Assembly (NCBI GenBank): GCA_028622995.1 | Contig: JAJQJQ010000020.1 | Coordinates: 434,001-498,000 of the forward strand | Direction: 5' to 3' | Length of the DNA stretch: 64,000 nt | From: Panagrolaimus kolymaensis | Lineage: Eukaryota; Nematoda; Chromadorea; Rhabditida; Panagrolaimidae | Part shown: positions 36,337 through 50,500 of the stretch, piece after piece | Layout: each line of letters begins with the position of its first letter | Position numbering within the stretch: position 1 is the first letter of the stretch | Position numbers and translations under genes: made by a program | The notes under the pieces: model-generated | Told to the model about the DNA's origin: nothing | The model's database searches: none | What the model saw: the letters and a program-made list of their open reading frames with translations, nothing else

Positions 36337-36999
36337 TGAAGTTTTGATCAAACTGAATGATGACACAAAATGATTTTAAAAAATATATTTCTAAATTTAT
36401 ATTTCATGGATATCTGATAATCATGCATTTTCTCATTACCCTTAAAAACTCAAAAGTAAGCATGACCAATGAGAATGTAGCTTTAAGCTATTGACTTGCT
36501 TTGCCACACTTTTTTTGTTGCTTCAAGTTTAATGAATTTTTATTCCACTTATTATTATTACTTTTATTATTATGCGTCTTTTTAAACAATGAAGTGGATG
36601 ATGCTCATTTTCAAAACAAAAAAATTTTTGTGGCAAATTTTTTTTGTTATTAAATATTACTCAAAAAATAAGGTAATTAAGCATTGGTTTAGGGAGTATT
36701 TTTTGGGTGGGGATGTTTACAATGGAAGGGGAGATATAACAAAAAAAAATATTTAAGGAAAAGGTAAAAAAGGAAGTGAAATTGAATTTGAAAACAATGA
36801 TAAAAAAAATGAGAGCACTTAAAACAAAAAACAAAAAATGGATATCAAATATTGTGGATCAACATCAATCTTTGAGATAGAAAGTAGTTTATAACTTAAA
36901 CAAAAAAATGTCTTTGGATAGCGACGAATAATAATAATAGGCGCTTATAAAATAATAAATACGAAGGCAGATGATAAAAAGCTTTCAATTTTCAAAAAT
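36337..36999. other. intergenic, AT-rich
   Basis: About 660 bp between two minus-strand genes. It holds the promoter side of the small basic gene and the 3' side of SSBP. No repeat, RNA gene or motif was recognised. Confidence 0.4.
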
Positions 37000-38421
37000 T
37001 TATGTTTCGTTTGGATAATCATCAAGTAAACCTTCTCGAATTTTTTTGATTTCAAGGTTCTAAAATAATTAAAATTAAAGTTTTATTAAAAACACTTTTT
37101 TTATAAATATACCTCATGGCTATTAGGATTATTATTAGCAAGTTCATTTTGAAAATCCATAATATTTGGATCACCAAAATTTGGTTGTGCTTGATTTAAT
37201 GCCACCATTGATGTTTGAGAGGGTTGTTGAGATGATGAGGTGGTTGGATTCACCACTGAACCAGGTTGACCTGATTGGGATTGAACTGATGCAGGAGCAC
37301 CAGGAGCAGCTGAACCCGGACCAGCCATATTTCCATGTTGACTTCCTGGACCTAGCGGAGTTCCACCATTTTGTCCATGAACGCTACCAATATGATGTGA
37401 AGGTGAATGCTTTATTTCTTCTCCATTCATTATTCCTGTTAAGGGATTGTTTGCGCTTAGAGGAGGTAATGGTTGTTGTTGACCACCTTCAGACATTGGA
37501 ATTTGACCATTCATGGACATTGAAGTTGGAACTGAAGTTGATGGAGTCATACTTGAAGGAGGTTGCATCTGATCAGGTGGCATAAACTAAATATTATTTT
37601 ATTAGGAATTTTATGCTCTTTTAAACATACTTGAGAATATCCTGGATTTCCTGTTGGTGAATCCATATACGGTCCACCATATCTTGGCGGTCTCATAGGA
37701 AAATTTGTTGGCATTCTCATTCGATTTGGATTCATATTTCTCATTTCTGTTGGTGGAGGATACATTAATTGTGATGATGGACCATATGATGGAGGTGTAG
37801 GCCGTTGTGAACCATACGGAGCCATTCCACGAAAATATGGTGACATCATCCCTTCTGATGATGGCATACCCATCGGTTGTGGAGGACCTCCCATAAAATT
37901 TGGCCGCATTCCAGGAGTATTATTTACGAATCCCTTTAATTTATATATATATTTTTTAATAGGAAAAATTAAAATTAATTTAACTAACCATATCGTGAAA
38001 GGCTTTGGCTTCTTGAGTGGGATTGCATTTATCTCTTCTGTCGGGCTCTGCTGAATATAAATCCCAAAAGATACAGAACCATGTTGATAAAAAACCTGGA
38101 GGTTCTTGAATTTGTACCGCTTGATTTGATAATAATTCAGCTTTAAATGCTTCAGCTGTTTTTGGTGCATTCATATGAACAAGATATTCATATACATATT
38201 GCATTAATCTGCAATTTAAAGAAGGTGGTAGCGGAAAACTTATAAATGCAAAAAATAGATAAATATGGAAGTAAAAAATTAAAGGGTTTCATATCTTAAA
38301 AGTTTATATGCACTTACTTTTCTTTTGCTTGAAGTTCATTTGCGGTTGCATGCAACGCAGGATTTGGTTTTCGAGCTTGTTGTTGTTGCGGTGGTGGTGG
38401 TTGTGAAGATGGGTTGTACAT
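37000..38421 (-). CDS. SSBP3: single-stranded DNA-binding protein SSBP/SSDP (LDB1 partner)
   Basis: Transcription cofactor that stabilises LDB1/LIM-homeodomain complexes; the nematode member shapes presynaptic sites. Five exons from the 5' end: 38421-38318, 38208-37989, 37933-37631, 37586-37113, 37059-37000; 386 residues. The N-terminal LUFS/LisH region holds NELQAKEKLMQYVYEYL (about 28-45) and GFLSTWFCIFWDLYSAEPDRR (in pieces), ending KAFHDM, a strong family match. The rest is Pro/Gly/Met/Ser/Gln-rich, as in all family members. It ends IREGLLDDYPNET, an acidic tail. The intron at 37934-37988 ends in AAATTAAAG, a weaker acceptor than the others. Confidence 0.92.
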
Positions 38422-39734
38422 ATTATTTTTTAAATTGTTTTTTTAACTTGAATCATTTGAGATCAAGGGGAAGAAATGAGAGAGAAAGAAGATGGAGAAT
38501 AAGAATGAATCCCGATCGATAGCGTGATTTTTATGAACTATAAATAATTTTCAGGTTATTTAAAAAATAAATCAATGCTACATTAATAAATCCAATAATA
38601 ATAAAGGAACGTAAAAGATGCAAAGAATTGCTCGTGTTAAAAAAAACCGATGAATGTGAAGTAAAAAGAAAAGCTTTTCTTCTGGAGGTGCTGCTGCTGG
38701 TATGGATTGAAGTGGCCGTTGCCTCAACAAGAAAGAAAAAAAATGGGGCGAAGAATAACACAAGCATAACAAGAAAGGGTAAAAGAAAAAGAAGAAAAGA
38801 TGGAGAAGAGAAAAAAGAAAATAAAAATAAAGAATTGAGAGCACGAACCAAAAGCAACATCGACGACGACACAAAAAAAAAATGAGCGCACAAAGCATAA
38901 AAATGCTTCGAAAACGCATAGCGAACAACAAAAACATGCAATAAATGAACGCAGTCAGTCATTCATTGGAGAGTGCAACAAAAAAAATAAAATAAAGCAA
39001 TGCAGTAAGAAAATGTGTCCATCCACAGTTAGTTCGTCGTCACATAAACATTTTTTTTAACGGAAGAACTTTTTCCTTGTTGCAAAGAATGTGTTTATAT
39101 AATTTTTTTGACGATTTTTTCAATTTTTGTGGTTAACCAAAAGAAAAAAGAAAGACGGTCATTTATAAAAAACTTCCGGACAAACCAACCAAACAAATGA
39201 AGGACATTCTTCTTATTTCATTGTCTTATGCTTATTTTTTATTTTTGGGTGATGAAGACATCCAGACAAATTTTTCAAAATACAAAATCATTATTAACAA
39301 CTATAAGTACATAGTAGTCCAAGCTTTTGGGAAGGAAAAAGAATGAAAAATTGAATTCATTTCCTTAAAGACATGTTGAGAGAAAAAAGAAGGTTCGTCA
39401 AAATTGCTTTTTAGGCCTTCTTTGATATTTAATTTGCTCTTTTCCTACATAATGTTTGACCATTCCTTTCTGATTTGTATTTTTCCCAACTTAAATTTTT
39501 TTTGTGTTATATATTAGCATAAGCACGTTATTGTAAAATAGAAGCGGGAGTAAAGGTATTAGAGAAGTTTAGAATTTTTTAAATTTTAACAATTTAACTT
39601 TGTAAGCTTACTGTAATTTTTTTCATTCGCGATTAACATGTTATTGGTTTTTATGTTGCCATTAAAGTGATGAAACAAACTAAAATTGGTTTATAGAGTT
39701 TATCTTTATAAATGGAATACAACGAATTAATAAA
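38422..39734. other. 1.3-kb region between divergent SSBP and glucuronyltransferase genes
   Basis: AT-rich with purine runs on the + strand (38640-38890). The long open frames there on both strands are low-complexity (poly-Lys/Glu or poly-Phe/Leu) and are not called. No motif was recognised. Confidence 0.45.
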
Positions 39735-41353
39735 ATGAATGATGCTGGGATACGAAAGCTCTTAGCTATAATTGGTATTGTAGTTATATTAAATATTATA
39801 TTATTTTGGCGTCAAAATGTTGATATGGCTGAAAATCGAAATGATTTAGAAGCTCAAGTTTTTCAACTTCAAAGAAAACGAGATAATTTGATTACAAAAA
39901 ATGCAGATCTTGAACGACAAAATCATCGAATGGAATTAAAACTTGAACACGTCGAAACTGAGTTAGTTTATATTAAACTCATTTTATTAAATTCCAATAT
40001 TTCCTCTTTTTTTTTAGAGTACGAGATTTTTCTCAAGCTCGACGAGATCGAAAATATCTTCCTATGATATTTTTTATAACTCCAACATATTTTCGACCTG
40101 AACAAAAAGCTGATTTAACCCGACTTGGACAAACCCTTGCACATGTTCCAAATCTTTTTTGGATTATAGTTGAAGATGCAGATGAACCATCTGAAATGCC
40201 TCGACAACTTTTGGAACGATTAAAATTTACATCTTCAGCTCATATCTCTGCAAAAACTCCACCTGAATTAACGAATAAACCAAATGATCCACGTTGGAGA
40301 AATCATCGAGGGGTTATTCAACGAAATGCTGCCCTTGAATATTTGAGGTTAGTTTTGGGTAAAATTTTGGGGCTTTAAAGTTTCTTAAAGGACCCTGTTC
40401 ATTTGATCTTTTTTTCAAACTCGCGTTTGATTATTCCCTCATGCCGCAATATTGCAAAGCCCGTAAAGTACCGTAATGTACAGTAATTTTACGGTCAAAT
40501 TACTGTACTTTACGGACTCTGCAATATTGCGGCATGAGGGAATAATCAAACGCGAGTTTGAAAAAAAGATCAAATGAACAGGGTCCTTTAATTTACAAAA
40601 CAAATTTTATTTTGCATCAAGCATTAAATCAAGCATTAAATATTTCGAAAAGGGTTTGTTTCAAAATGGATTTATGTATTTTCGATATATTTTATAAACT
40701 TTTATAAATCATTTTAAAATATAAAATCATACCGTACAATTGTACTACAAATTAAAATAATATTACATTATTAACTAAACATACTCTATTTTATTAGTAC
40801 CTGTTTTTTTAGAACAAATTATCGTTCATTTAAAAAGGGTGTAGTTTATTTTGGTGATGATGATAATGTATATGATTGGAAACTTTTTGATGAAATGAGA
40901 CACATTGAACGAATTGGAGTATGGCCTGTTGGAATAGTAGGTGGATTAATTGTTGAAGCTCCCATTATTTCATTAAATGGTATTATTACGGGTTTTACAT
41001 CCATTTGGAAACCAAATCGTCCATTTCCAATCGATATGGCTGCTTTTGCTGTTAATTTAACTTTAATTGTCGAAAATCCATCTGCAAATTTAAGTTTTAA
41101 TATTCCAATTGGATATCAAGTAGGAGTCTTTTTATTTATAAAAGCTGAAATGAATAAACTAAACTTTTAGGAGTCTCACTTTTTACAATCATTGGGATTG
41201 AATCGAACCGATTTGGAACCAAAAGCTGATTATTGTACAAAAGTTTATGTATGGCATACGCGAACGGAAAAAACAAAATTTTCTAAACATGAACAATCTT
41301 TAATTCAAAATTTGATTGATCTCACTTCGGTTCAAAAAGATGCCATTTTATAA
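39735..41353 (+). CDS. B3GAT3: glucuronyltransferase I (GT43, B3GAT3/sqv-8 type)
   Basis: Golgi type II membrane enzyme adding the glucuronic acid that completes the proteoglycan linker tetrasaccharide. Exons 39735-39961, 40018-40347, 40813-41119 and 41171-41353; 348 residues. It has a short cytosolic tail, a signal anchor LLAIIGIVVILNIILFW (about 9-25) and a coiled stem (NDLEAQVFQLQRKRDNL). The catalytic domain starts IFFITPTYFRPEQKADL, with VEDADEPSE, the DxD site YFGDDDNVYD, SVWPVG-like GVWPVGIVGG and RPFPIDMAAFAV. The C-terminus has TKVYVWHTRTEKTK. The glutamate that acts as base in human GlcAT-I aligns with the first residue of exon 4 (ESHFLQSL). Intron 2 (465 nt) carries a palindromic element. 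Confidence 0.93.
40385..40591. mobile_element. 207-bp palindromic MITE-like element, copy 2
   Basis: Identical to the copy at 4061-4267 at 206 of 207 positions, same orientation, with TTAA at both edges. It lies inside intron 2 of the glucuronyltransferase gene, 38 bp after the donor. Where the copies differ (C at 40533), this copy keeps the pairing of the two arms, so it is closer to the presumed ancestor. No protein is encoded. Confidence 0.87.
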
Positions 41354-43018
41354 ATTGTTGCAAATTAGAAAAGTTCCAAAAAATAATTGCCTAATTTTTT
41401 TATACGGGTTGTTTTATAAAATATTGCCATAATAATGAATTTTTAAATTTCGGGTAAAATTTGTGCTATAGTTTTGTGAAGATTTTTTGCTCTCTATAAA
41501 ATAAATAAAAGTTTTGAAAAAAATATATCCATGTTGCACGTATTTTTTGTTTGTTGGTTTTTAGACTCCACACTCCCCACTTCCATTGCAAATAAAATCA
41601 TAAACAACAAATTTTTTTGTTTCTTCCTTGTTGTTTTTTTAACATCATTTTTTTCTTTGTTCAGAAATACGCAATTCGATTATTTTTTGGGCTTCCCACT
41701 TTTTTATTTGTTGATTTTAATGAAATTTATGATGACCGCTTTGGACTTTCAACATTTTTTTAGAAAAAAGGTGGATTTCTCTTTAGATAAACAAAAAAAG
41801 GGAGGCCCTTTTCCAACGGTTTAAAAAATTGCATTGATGCTTGCGCACCTTTCAACGACAGATGACTTCTCTTCTTTGTAATTTTATTATTTTGAAGTGC
41901 AATGGCACCCACTTTTTCTTGTTTTCTTTCATCCCATATAAAATTGATTGCTCATCAAAATTAGGGCGGTTCTCCCTGACATTCGAAAAAATGATTAGAA
42001 AAACGGAAATTGAAAGATTGGAAAACGGCTGATTTTTTTTTTCACTTTTTCCTCTTTCGTTGTTGTTCTTTGTGCTTTTTTAGCTATTGAAAAAAAGCAA
42101 ACGATTTAGCTTTTGGTCTTTATTTCTTTACTTTCCCTTAAAAAATGAAATATATTGAATAACGTTTTTTTCTTCCTCCTTTTGCTTCTCGTTCTTTGTG
42201 TTTTTTTGACGCTAGCTTTTTTCTTCTTCTTTCATCCCACGTCCATCGTCGCTGTCAGCTGGACAACAACCACCCTTTCTGTTTGCTTCTACATTTTTTG
42301 TTTTCTGGGTTTTGCCAGAGGCATATATTTTTGTTCTGGTTCAATAAAGTTTCTTAAAACTAACTCCTTTTTACTTTTTCTTGTTGGCATCGATTAATTT
42401 TTCAGAACAAAGTTTTTTTTTCTAATATTATTCTTTGTTCCATTTTTCCCAACATACACCTACATACAATAATCACGCCACAAAGACCACGGTTATCACC
42501 GATTTTTTTATTGTACCCAAGCCCTCCTATTTTTTTTTACGGAAAAAAAGTTTTTAAGAAAGTTAACACAAATAAATAAGCCGTAAAAAGAGCTGTTTAT
42601 TTGAAATGAAAGAAGTGTCCTTGAAAAAGCAAGAATAACACTTTTTTTTATTGGTTTTTACCACACTAAACAGCTGAGAAATCAAATTGATTTAAATTTC
42701 AAAAATGAGCCTTTTTTGTTTGTGTTTAATCATCGCGATATTTAATTACTAATTTATTACGCATAACTGCAGAATATTGTATGTACACATTTTTATTGGC
42801 CCAATTTTTGCCTTATTATTCCTTTTATTTTGATTTTGAACTATAGATTTCTCTTTATCTTTCTCCTTTAAAATTTGCATTAAACGATTCTCATTTTTGG
42901 AATTTTATACTCCGTTCACTTTTTTTAAGGGGTTTTAATACCGATTTTGCTGCCGGCTTGGGCATTGCAAGGATCAACCAAGTTCTTTCTCATCATCAAT
43001 AGAAGTTCAAGTTCAATC
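41354..43018. other. 1.7-kb intergenic region, pyrimidine-rich
   Basis: T/C-rich on the + strand, especially 41560-42400. The hydrophobic open frames in it are translations of TTT/CTT runs. It holds the GDE1 promoter side. No RNA gene, repeat family or clear element was identified. Confidence 0.45.
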
Positions 43019-44220
43019 ATGTTTACGCAAGACAATTTCTTAATAGGATTTTTAACAACACTTTTTAATTGGCCTATTGTTTTACCATTGCTTGCTATTA
43101 TATTTTACACTATACTCAAGAACAATCCTGCTCATCCATTTACGGTAAATAATGTTTTCAAATGTTTGATGATTAATGATATCAATTTTTAGGTTAGTCA
43201 ATTCTTTAAAACCTTTAATGTTGGAGGACATCGTGGATCACCAATTCGTCAACCTGAAAATACCATCATTTCAATGGCTCAGGTATGTTTTATTAAAAGC
43301 TTACTTTTTTTGTTGATTTGTTTTCTTAATAAAAGGTAATAATAATAGCTAAAAATCTGTTTTACAACTTTTTATAACTACCATAAATTTTAGGCTAAAA
43401 AAGAAGGCGCAGATTTGATTGAATTTGATGTTTCCCTTACCAAAGATGGTGTTGCTGTAATCCTTCATGACGATACTCTTGATCGCACAACAAATTTAAC
43501 TGGTCCTGTTCGACACTATCTCTTCAAGGATCTTTCAGCTGTTAACTGTGCTGCAAAATTTGCTTCAACTGATCTAATTGCCACAAATGATACTACGAGT
43601 ATTTCAGCAATTCAAGCATCAATGCCAACACTGGAAGAAATAGTTCAATGGGCAAAAGAAAATCAAATGAAAATGTTATTCGATGTTAAAGATTCCGATG
43701 CAATTCTTGTGGAACAATTGAATAAACTTTTTGATGAATATGATTTATATGAAACTGGAATAGTTTGTTCATTTTTCCCAATTGTCGTTTATCGTATCAA
43801 AAAATTATGTCCAAGAATTTTGACTGGTCTTACATGGCGTCGATGGTTTTATTCTTATGCCGATCTCGCTGGTGTTGTTCCTCGCTTCAAAGGACCTGCT
43901 CATTATCTTGCCATGGTACTTGATATTCTCAATGTTTGGAGCATTAAAACATGGCTACCATCTTTCCTTGGAGCTGATATGGTTCTCACAGAGCGAGCTG
44001 ATATCTCTGAGTAAGTTTTCGAGCTTTTAACAATTTTTCTAAACTTTGTTTTTTCAGAACTTTTGTTCAACAACAACGTGAAAATGGTCGACATGTTTGC
44101 GCTTGGACTGTTAATGATCTAAATGAAATGAATTGGATGACGCAAACCCTTTCAATCCCGTTTCTTACTGATAAACCATTTCTCATCGATCAAGTAAATG
44201 GTAAAAGAATAGAGATCTAA
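43019..44220 (+). CDS. GDE1: glycerophosphodiester phosphodiesterase GDE1
   Basis: Membrane glycerophosphodiesterase acting on glycerophosphoinositol and N-acylethanolamine precursors in animals. Exons 43019-43144, 43193-43282, 43394-44010 and 44058-44220; 331 residues, the same length as human GDE1. It has an N-terminal membrane segment (LIGFLTTLFNWPIVLPLLAI, about 8-27). The GDPD catalytic motif follows: GGHRGSPIRQPENT, then LIEFDVSLTKDG and HDDTLDRTT. Later landmarks are MLFDVKD, VVCSF-like IVCSFFPIVVYRI, ALTWR-like LTGLTWRRW and the ending CAWTVNDLNE. An upstream extension of the frame has no ATG, so 43019 is the start. Confidence 0.93.
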
Positions 44221-44507
44221 ATTAAATTAACTCATTTAACTAAACGGGATATATTTTGTATTACTAATTATTTGAACTTGTAACAATAGAAAATAAAGAA
44301 AGAATTTTTGCATCAATTGTATTCTTTTACTAGATTGTCATCCTTACGTTTATTAATTCATTGTTGGAATTCGCGTTACTAACAATTTATAAAAATAATG
44401 AAAACATTATAAAAGCAACAATAAACCGGTTAAATAAAATGAACGATAAAATAAGTATTGACGCATTAAAAAAAGGATATGTAAAAAAATAGTAACATTA
44501 AAAAAAT

Positions 44508-47500
44508 TTATTTTTGGTGGAATTTTCTATTCAAATAATTAATAAATAATGTTGGGCGGATATGGACAATATCATCAAGCTTGAATTCTTCTTCATGCTT
44601 ATCTTGAGCGGTTAAAAGTTTTTGAAAATCAAGCTTTAATTTAGTTTCAGGTATCTTTTTTCCATGATTTAAAATAATATGAAAGATGCCTTTTTCATTT
44701 GAATCATTTGAAATATCAATTAATGTTTTTGAAAGTCTGAAAGATAAATAAATGGTGGTATGAAAAGTTCTTTACATTAAACAGTAGCAGCATGCATTAA
44801 TTTGTGGGAAAAAAACTTACAATTTTGAATTTTCTTTATCTTGAACGATGGCAATATCCTTTTTGATTAACTTATCGCCACTAATTTTAATCGCTGTATT
44901 TTTTTCTTTTCCAACTCGTTTATTCAATTTCTTTTCAGCTTTGCCTCCATTTTGGATTTGAATGGAAGGTTTTCTTGAGGTTAAAGAAATATTATCAAGC
45001 GCATTTCCCAAATATTTTTGATATTTATCGAGCTGATCTTTATACTCATTCCTTTTAGCTTCTAACTCATTTACACTTTTATTCAAACTTTCAAGTTGTT
45101 CTTTTCTTTGACCTCGATATTTATCGGTTGAATAAATATCTTTAGCAATTTGAGTTATAATCGCTTGATATTTATTTTCTGATGAAACAAGTCCATATTT
45201 TTCTAACTCCGCTAAATTTCTTAATATTGCATGTTTTTTAGCATCAATGGATTCACTAAAAATAGTATATCGTAACTACTCTTTGTTATGCGAAAGAAGA
45301 ACTCACAAATCATCGTTACCATTTTCTTTTAACTTTTGATGTTCTTCTCTTTCTTTATCTGTAGCTTCAGTTTGTAAAATTTTAGTTAAGTTTGACCCTT
45401 GACAACCGCAAAGGAGTAAATCAACAACTAATTTCTTTGTCCTATAATATTAAGAATATTATCGCCAAATCGAAAGCAAAAAACTTACTCAACAAAAAGT
45501 TCATAACCTTCATGTTCTTCAGTAAAATTCTCAACCGGCAATGGTCTCAAGTGCAATACAACGGTCTCACTTTCCGGCAATCGAGCTTGCTCAGTCATTT
45601 GTCTTAATTTTGAATGTTCATCTTTGATTATTTCGTTTTTATGTGATTTAAGTTCATCCAAAATATGCCTCACATGTTTGGTTTCGATGTGAAGAGTGGG
45701 TTTTACAATATCAGCAAATGCTGAATATTGATTTAACCCATAAATTGAATCAGCTGAATCTGAACCCATGAGATGTTTTGCTGTGAAACTTCTAAAACAA
45801 AATATTCGGTATATAACTATTTTAAAAAAGTCGTTCGTACGTGAATAAATTATTTATTTGTATCATTTCTGCATTAAGTGAATCCATATAAGATGCTTCA
45901 AAACCTTGTCCATCAACAGCAAAATGAACCATTTGCATAATTAATCGTAAGAGTTCACCTTGTCTTAGACTTAGTGATTCGCCTGTTTCTCTTTTAATAT
46001 GGCTAGGATCAGTTAGATTTTCTTGAAAATAAGTTGAAAATAAAAATTTTGCTATAAATCTATGAAGTTCTGCTTCCTTTAAATTTCTGAATCGACGTCG
46101 AAGATCTTGAGAACATACTTTTAAAATATATCGAATATTTTTTCTAAAAACTTTCTGCATTTTTGAATAAATAAAAAGCGACTCTTACGGTAATTCAACA
46201 TTATTAACTATTTTACAAGTAAATCGAGCAGTCCATTCCGCTACAAACTTCTTCGATTGTTCCAAAACTGTTGCCACCTTTTTATCATTTAAGGCTTCAT
46301 CAAGGGAATCTGGCTTTCTTTGATAAACTTCTTCAAACATTTCAAGAGGTCTTAAATTTAAATGATCTTCGAGCTTTTCAGCATTTTGAAAATCTTTAAG
46401 CTCTGATTTTAATGCCAATGTTACTACTGCATGGGATGGAAAACCTCTAAAAAATTATTGAATGCTAAAATATGGGCATTTAAATGCAAGCTTAAAACTA
46501 ACCTAAACATGATTGAAAAGGCATCAGTAATCTTTTTTCCTTTTGAATCAATCAAAAAATCATTCGGTTTTTCTAAAGTTTCAATGTATCTTGTAAGAAT
46601 TTCAGAATACAATCGAATCAATAGAAATTCTTCACGTTTTTCACTTGCAAAATGAAAAAGTGGAAAAACAATATCAGTGAAAAATTTGTTGGACGAAATA
46701 TCGTTGATTTCAAAAAGATTTGAAAGATAAATAGGTTCAGCTTGAAGATGGAAGAATAAAATTTCAAGTGGTCTCAAAGCAAGGCGACTATAAGATTTTC
46801 GAATTGAAGGTTGTCGCTTATCAAAAGCTTCCTTTTCAGCTTCTATTTTTTGTCCATGTTCAATAACTTCATTTAATGAAATACGATTTTTAATTAAAAG
46901 GCCTATCATTTTATCAAGTTCATTCAAATCTTCATCCAATTTTTGATTAGCTTTAATTAAATGAGTAATCTTTGATCGGGTTCTTTCAGTTTCTATAAAA
47001 TTAAGAAACTATTTATTTTTTTTTGAATTAAATCTAACTCACGAATATCTTCATCGTAATCAATTTGATTATTTCTTAAAATTTCAATAAATTGTCGAAC
47101 GCAATCCACTGAAGGCGTTGGTGAATTTTCTAAAAAAACTTTTGATGTCAGTGGTATTCCACTAATAAAAAATGAATGACACATACGAAGTTCACCCAAA
47201 TGTCCTCGACTTTTCATCTTTCGATAAGAAGCTTGAATCTTTCTTGCAGCTCGATCTTTTCTCATTTGTTCAGCAATTTCAAATTTTTTTCGAAGATATT
47301 CTCTAATTGTCATTTGACCTTTACGAATTTTATGTTCAGCTTTACTATAATGTTCATCAAATCGTGAATTAACTTTTTGAAGAATGGCCTAAAATTCTTT
47401 TTATAAGTTTAAATGGAAAAAAAAGTTGTATTACTTTTATTTCCTCATTATCTAGAGACCATTTTTGCCATTTTTCTGGTTTATCAAAATATGGTGTCAT

Positions 47501-50500
47501 TATTTCTGAACGCATATCAATGTAAACTATTTCATTTTCATTACTACCGTATCTTTCAGAAATATTTACTGCTTCATTTTCACTTTCAGAAATATTTTGA
47601 TGCTCTCGTTTTTCCATTAAATCTTGTTGCAACATTGGATAATACCATCGAAGAACGGCATCTTTTACAATTCCCTCAGATCTCCAAGTTGAATTTGAAA
47701 GAATTTCTTTTGTTTCTCGTTCTTGTTCTTTCATTAATGCATTATTTAATTGTAAAACTAAAATCAAAATTTAATGTTAAAGTCAAAATTAAAAAGTTTA
47801 TTACCTTGAATGCCATTTTCTAATGCTTTTTCAATTTCCGAATTAACCTTATTTATTACAACTTGAATCTCATCTTTGTTTTCTGGATTTTTATTCAAAA
47901 TTTCTTTAATATAAGCTGTACGAAAATTGGGCTGATAATCATAAAATCCAAATGCAACAATATAATCATGAAAAGCTTCTTCATCATTATTTTCTGCTGC
48001 GTTTTGAATTTTCCCAATCAAAATATCTTCAGGTGAAAGTTGACTAACTTCACGAATAATTTTAGTTAACTCTTTTATTGTAAAACCAATACTGGATTTA
48101 ACTTCTTCATGAGTACAAATTTTATTGAGATTTTTGTAATATTCATTTTTATATGAATCATTTAGGACTTCGTCCAGGGATAATACAGGATCTCTCAAAG
48201 ATTCATAAACATCATCCGCATTTCCTTGTTCCGCACTAATTCGAACTTGAACGCAAGAATTACAAACTAAAAAAAATTAATTGAGTTAACGAAACTCTAA
48301 AAGATTGTTAGTGAAAAAATAAATCCATCCATTTCACTGTATCAAAAAATTTCCTCTAAACTGCTTACCATTGAGAATATCCTGAATATTTTCAAAATTA
48401 AGCATTTCATGTTGTCCACTTCTTCGCTCCCTCAAAAATTCATCATAAAAGGGTAAAGCGGCTTGAATAACTTTTTGAGGGTCAAGATCAGCTAAAATAT
48501 ATGATAATTCTTCAAAACCAGGATCTTCGGGAGATAATAAATATCTTTCAAGATTTTCTAATGCATTATTTTCTAAAATTTATTAATTTAGTGAATTTCG
48601 TTTTACGGTTAAAAACCCAACCATTAACAATTTGAATTCCAGCTTGAATTTGGCTTGCCGCTAAATCTCTTTCGGGTGAATAACATTTCTTAAATTCTTC
48701 CAAATATTTTTGGCATAAATGTTTTTCAACAAAAATAAATCCTCCATCTGTGTTGAGTAAAGCTTCAATAAGAGTATCAGAATCGCTTGATTTTATTGCT
48801 TCATTAATTTTACGTAAAACTTCTTCATTTGGTGCAAGCTTTTGTCCTTTTGAAAGTAATTTACCAAAATCTCCAAATGAAACATTCACTCCTTCATTTT
48901 GTAATCGTTCTTTAATTTTATCAATTTCTTCTTGAGTAAATTGAACATTGCCTGCTTCATTTTTAATTGCTGGAGATTTTCTTAAACGATGAAGATGAAT
49001 GGCTAAAGCATAAAGGCAAAATATTGTTCGAATATTTCTTCCTTCATAAATATTAACTGTTTCTGGGATTATTATCTAAATCAAGAAAGGATATTTTACA
49101 GATCCATGAATGAAGAAAATATCATACCTCAGGAAAATGAACTTGTAAACATGCTCTTCGCCAATTCATAATATTATCAGTGTGCTTATAAACCAATCCG
49201 GATGATTCATATTTTTCCTAAAAAAATCCATCAAAAAAATTTTACTATTTTTTTGAAAGCTTTTAGGCATCTGCGTTTTTTTGGGATTACAGTAATATAT
49301 TTTGCGTTCATTCATTTTTTAAGTTTTTAATTGCCAAGAGTTCAAGCACTTATGTTTTCTGTTTTGTTTCAAATCGATACTATCAAACCCGAATTATTTT
49401 TTTTATCCTTTTTCTACGTCATCTTTCTTCCTTCACATATGAAAACTTTTCGTTTGTTTCAATGCGTTAAAAAGCCTATATGTAAACGGATTCGGTCATC
49501 AGCGGTAGAAGCGTTTTGCGTTTCTCTGATGTTTGCCTATTTTTGCTCACCATTTTTCCTTCTTCCTTTCGTTGCTTTTTTGTAAAAAAGAAAAACCCGG
49601 AAATGATTCATAAAAAAAGAATATTCAAGCAAAAAACTCATAAAATTTGCTGTTGTCGATTTTTCTCTCCATTTTTGTTTGTTGCAAAAAAAAATCATCG
49701 CACATATGTAAGAAAAACTTTGGACATCATTTCTTATCATTTTAATTCTTTAAACAAAGAATCAATTATTTTTTTGATGTAAAAAATGAAGAAGAAAAAG
49801 AAGAAAGCATAAGATTTAAAAAAGAAGCTTCAATGAAAGCAGAATAAAAAAAAGCTAAAACAAACCAAATTTAAATCATAGATTTTTTCAGCTGAAACAA
49901 AATCAGGAAGAAATGAATGAGCCAAACGAGCAAGAATTACACCATTTCGAAGGCTTTCTTCCAAATCAATTGCGGAAGGAATTTCAGCTTCGCTTAAACA
50001 AGCCACAAGCCAACTAAAATAAAAAAAATAAAGTGAAAAATATTTAGTTTAAACATAGTGTTTTTCTTATTAAAAAACCAATGCCTTAAACTTTTGCTTG
50101 AAATTTTTGTCACAAAAATCTTTTAACCTATTTTTCATTATTTTACTTGTTTCTGCATGAGTAATCATTGAAAAAAAAGATTAAAGTTTATTGCTATAGC
50201 GAAGATGGAAGCTTTTGGCATTTTTATTGCTCAAATTTTTCTTTATTTTGTTGCCTTTTTCTTCTGCAAAAGCAAAAATTGCATCTTGGAAAATAGCCCT
50301 TTTCAAGTCGCCTTTATTTTTTTTCTTTCTTGTGGTCATTCAAAAATATGCTCATTTTGTGTGAAAATCTAATTTTAGATGCAAAAGAAAAAAAGTATAT
50401 CCCATATCCTTTCTTCTTAGTTTTTTTCAAATAAAAAAGTGGGTAATATTAAAATTAGAAAAAAAGAAAAACGAAATAAATGAAATTTGTTTCAAAAAAA

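Noticed and set aside
38531..38962. A 143-residue minus-strand hydrophobic frame
   Set aside because: The opposite strand is a purine tract; both frames are compositional artefacts.
41531..42397. Several hydrophobic + frames between the glucuronyltransferase and GDE1
   Set aside because: Pyrimidine-rich spacer; frames lack splice partners and recognisable motifs.
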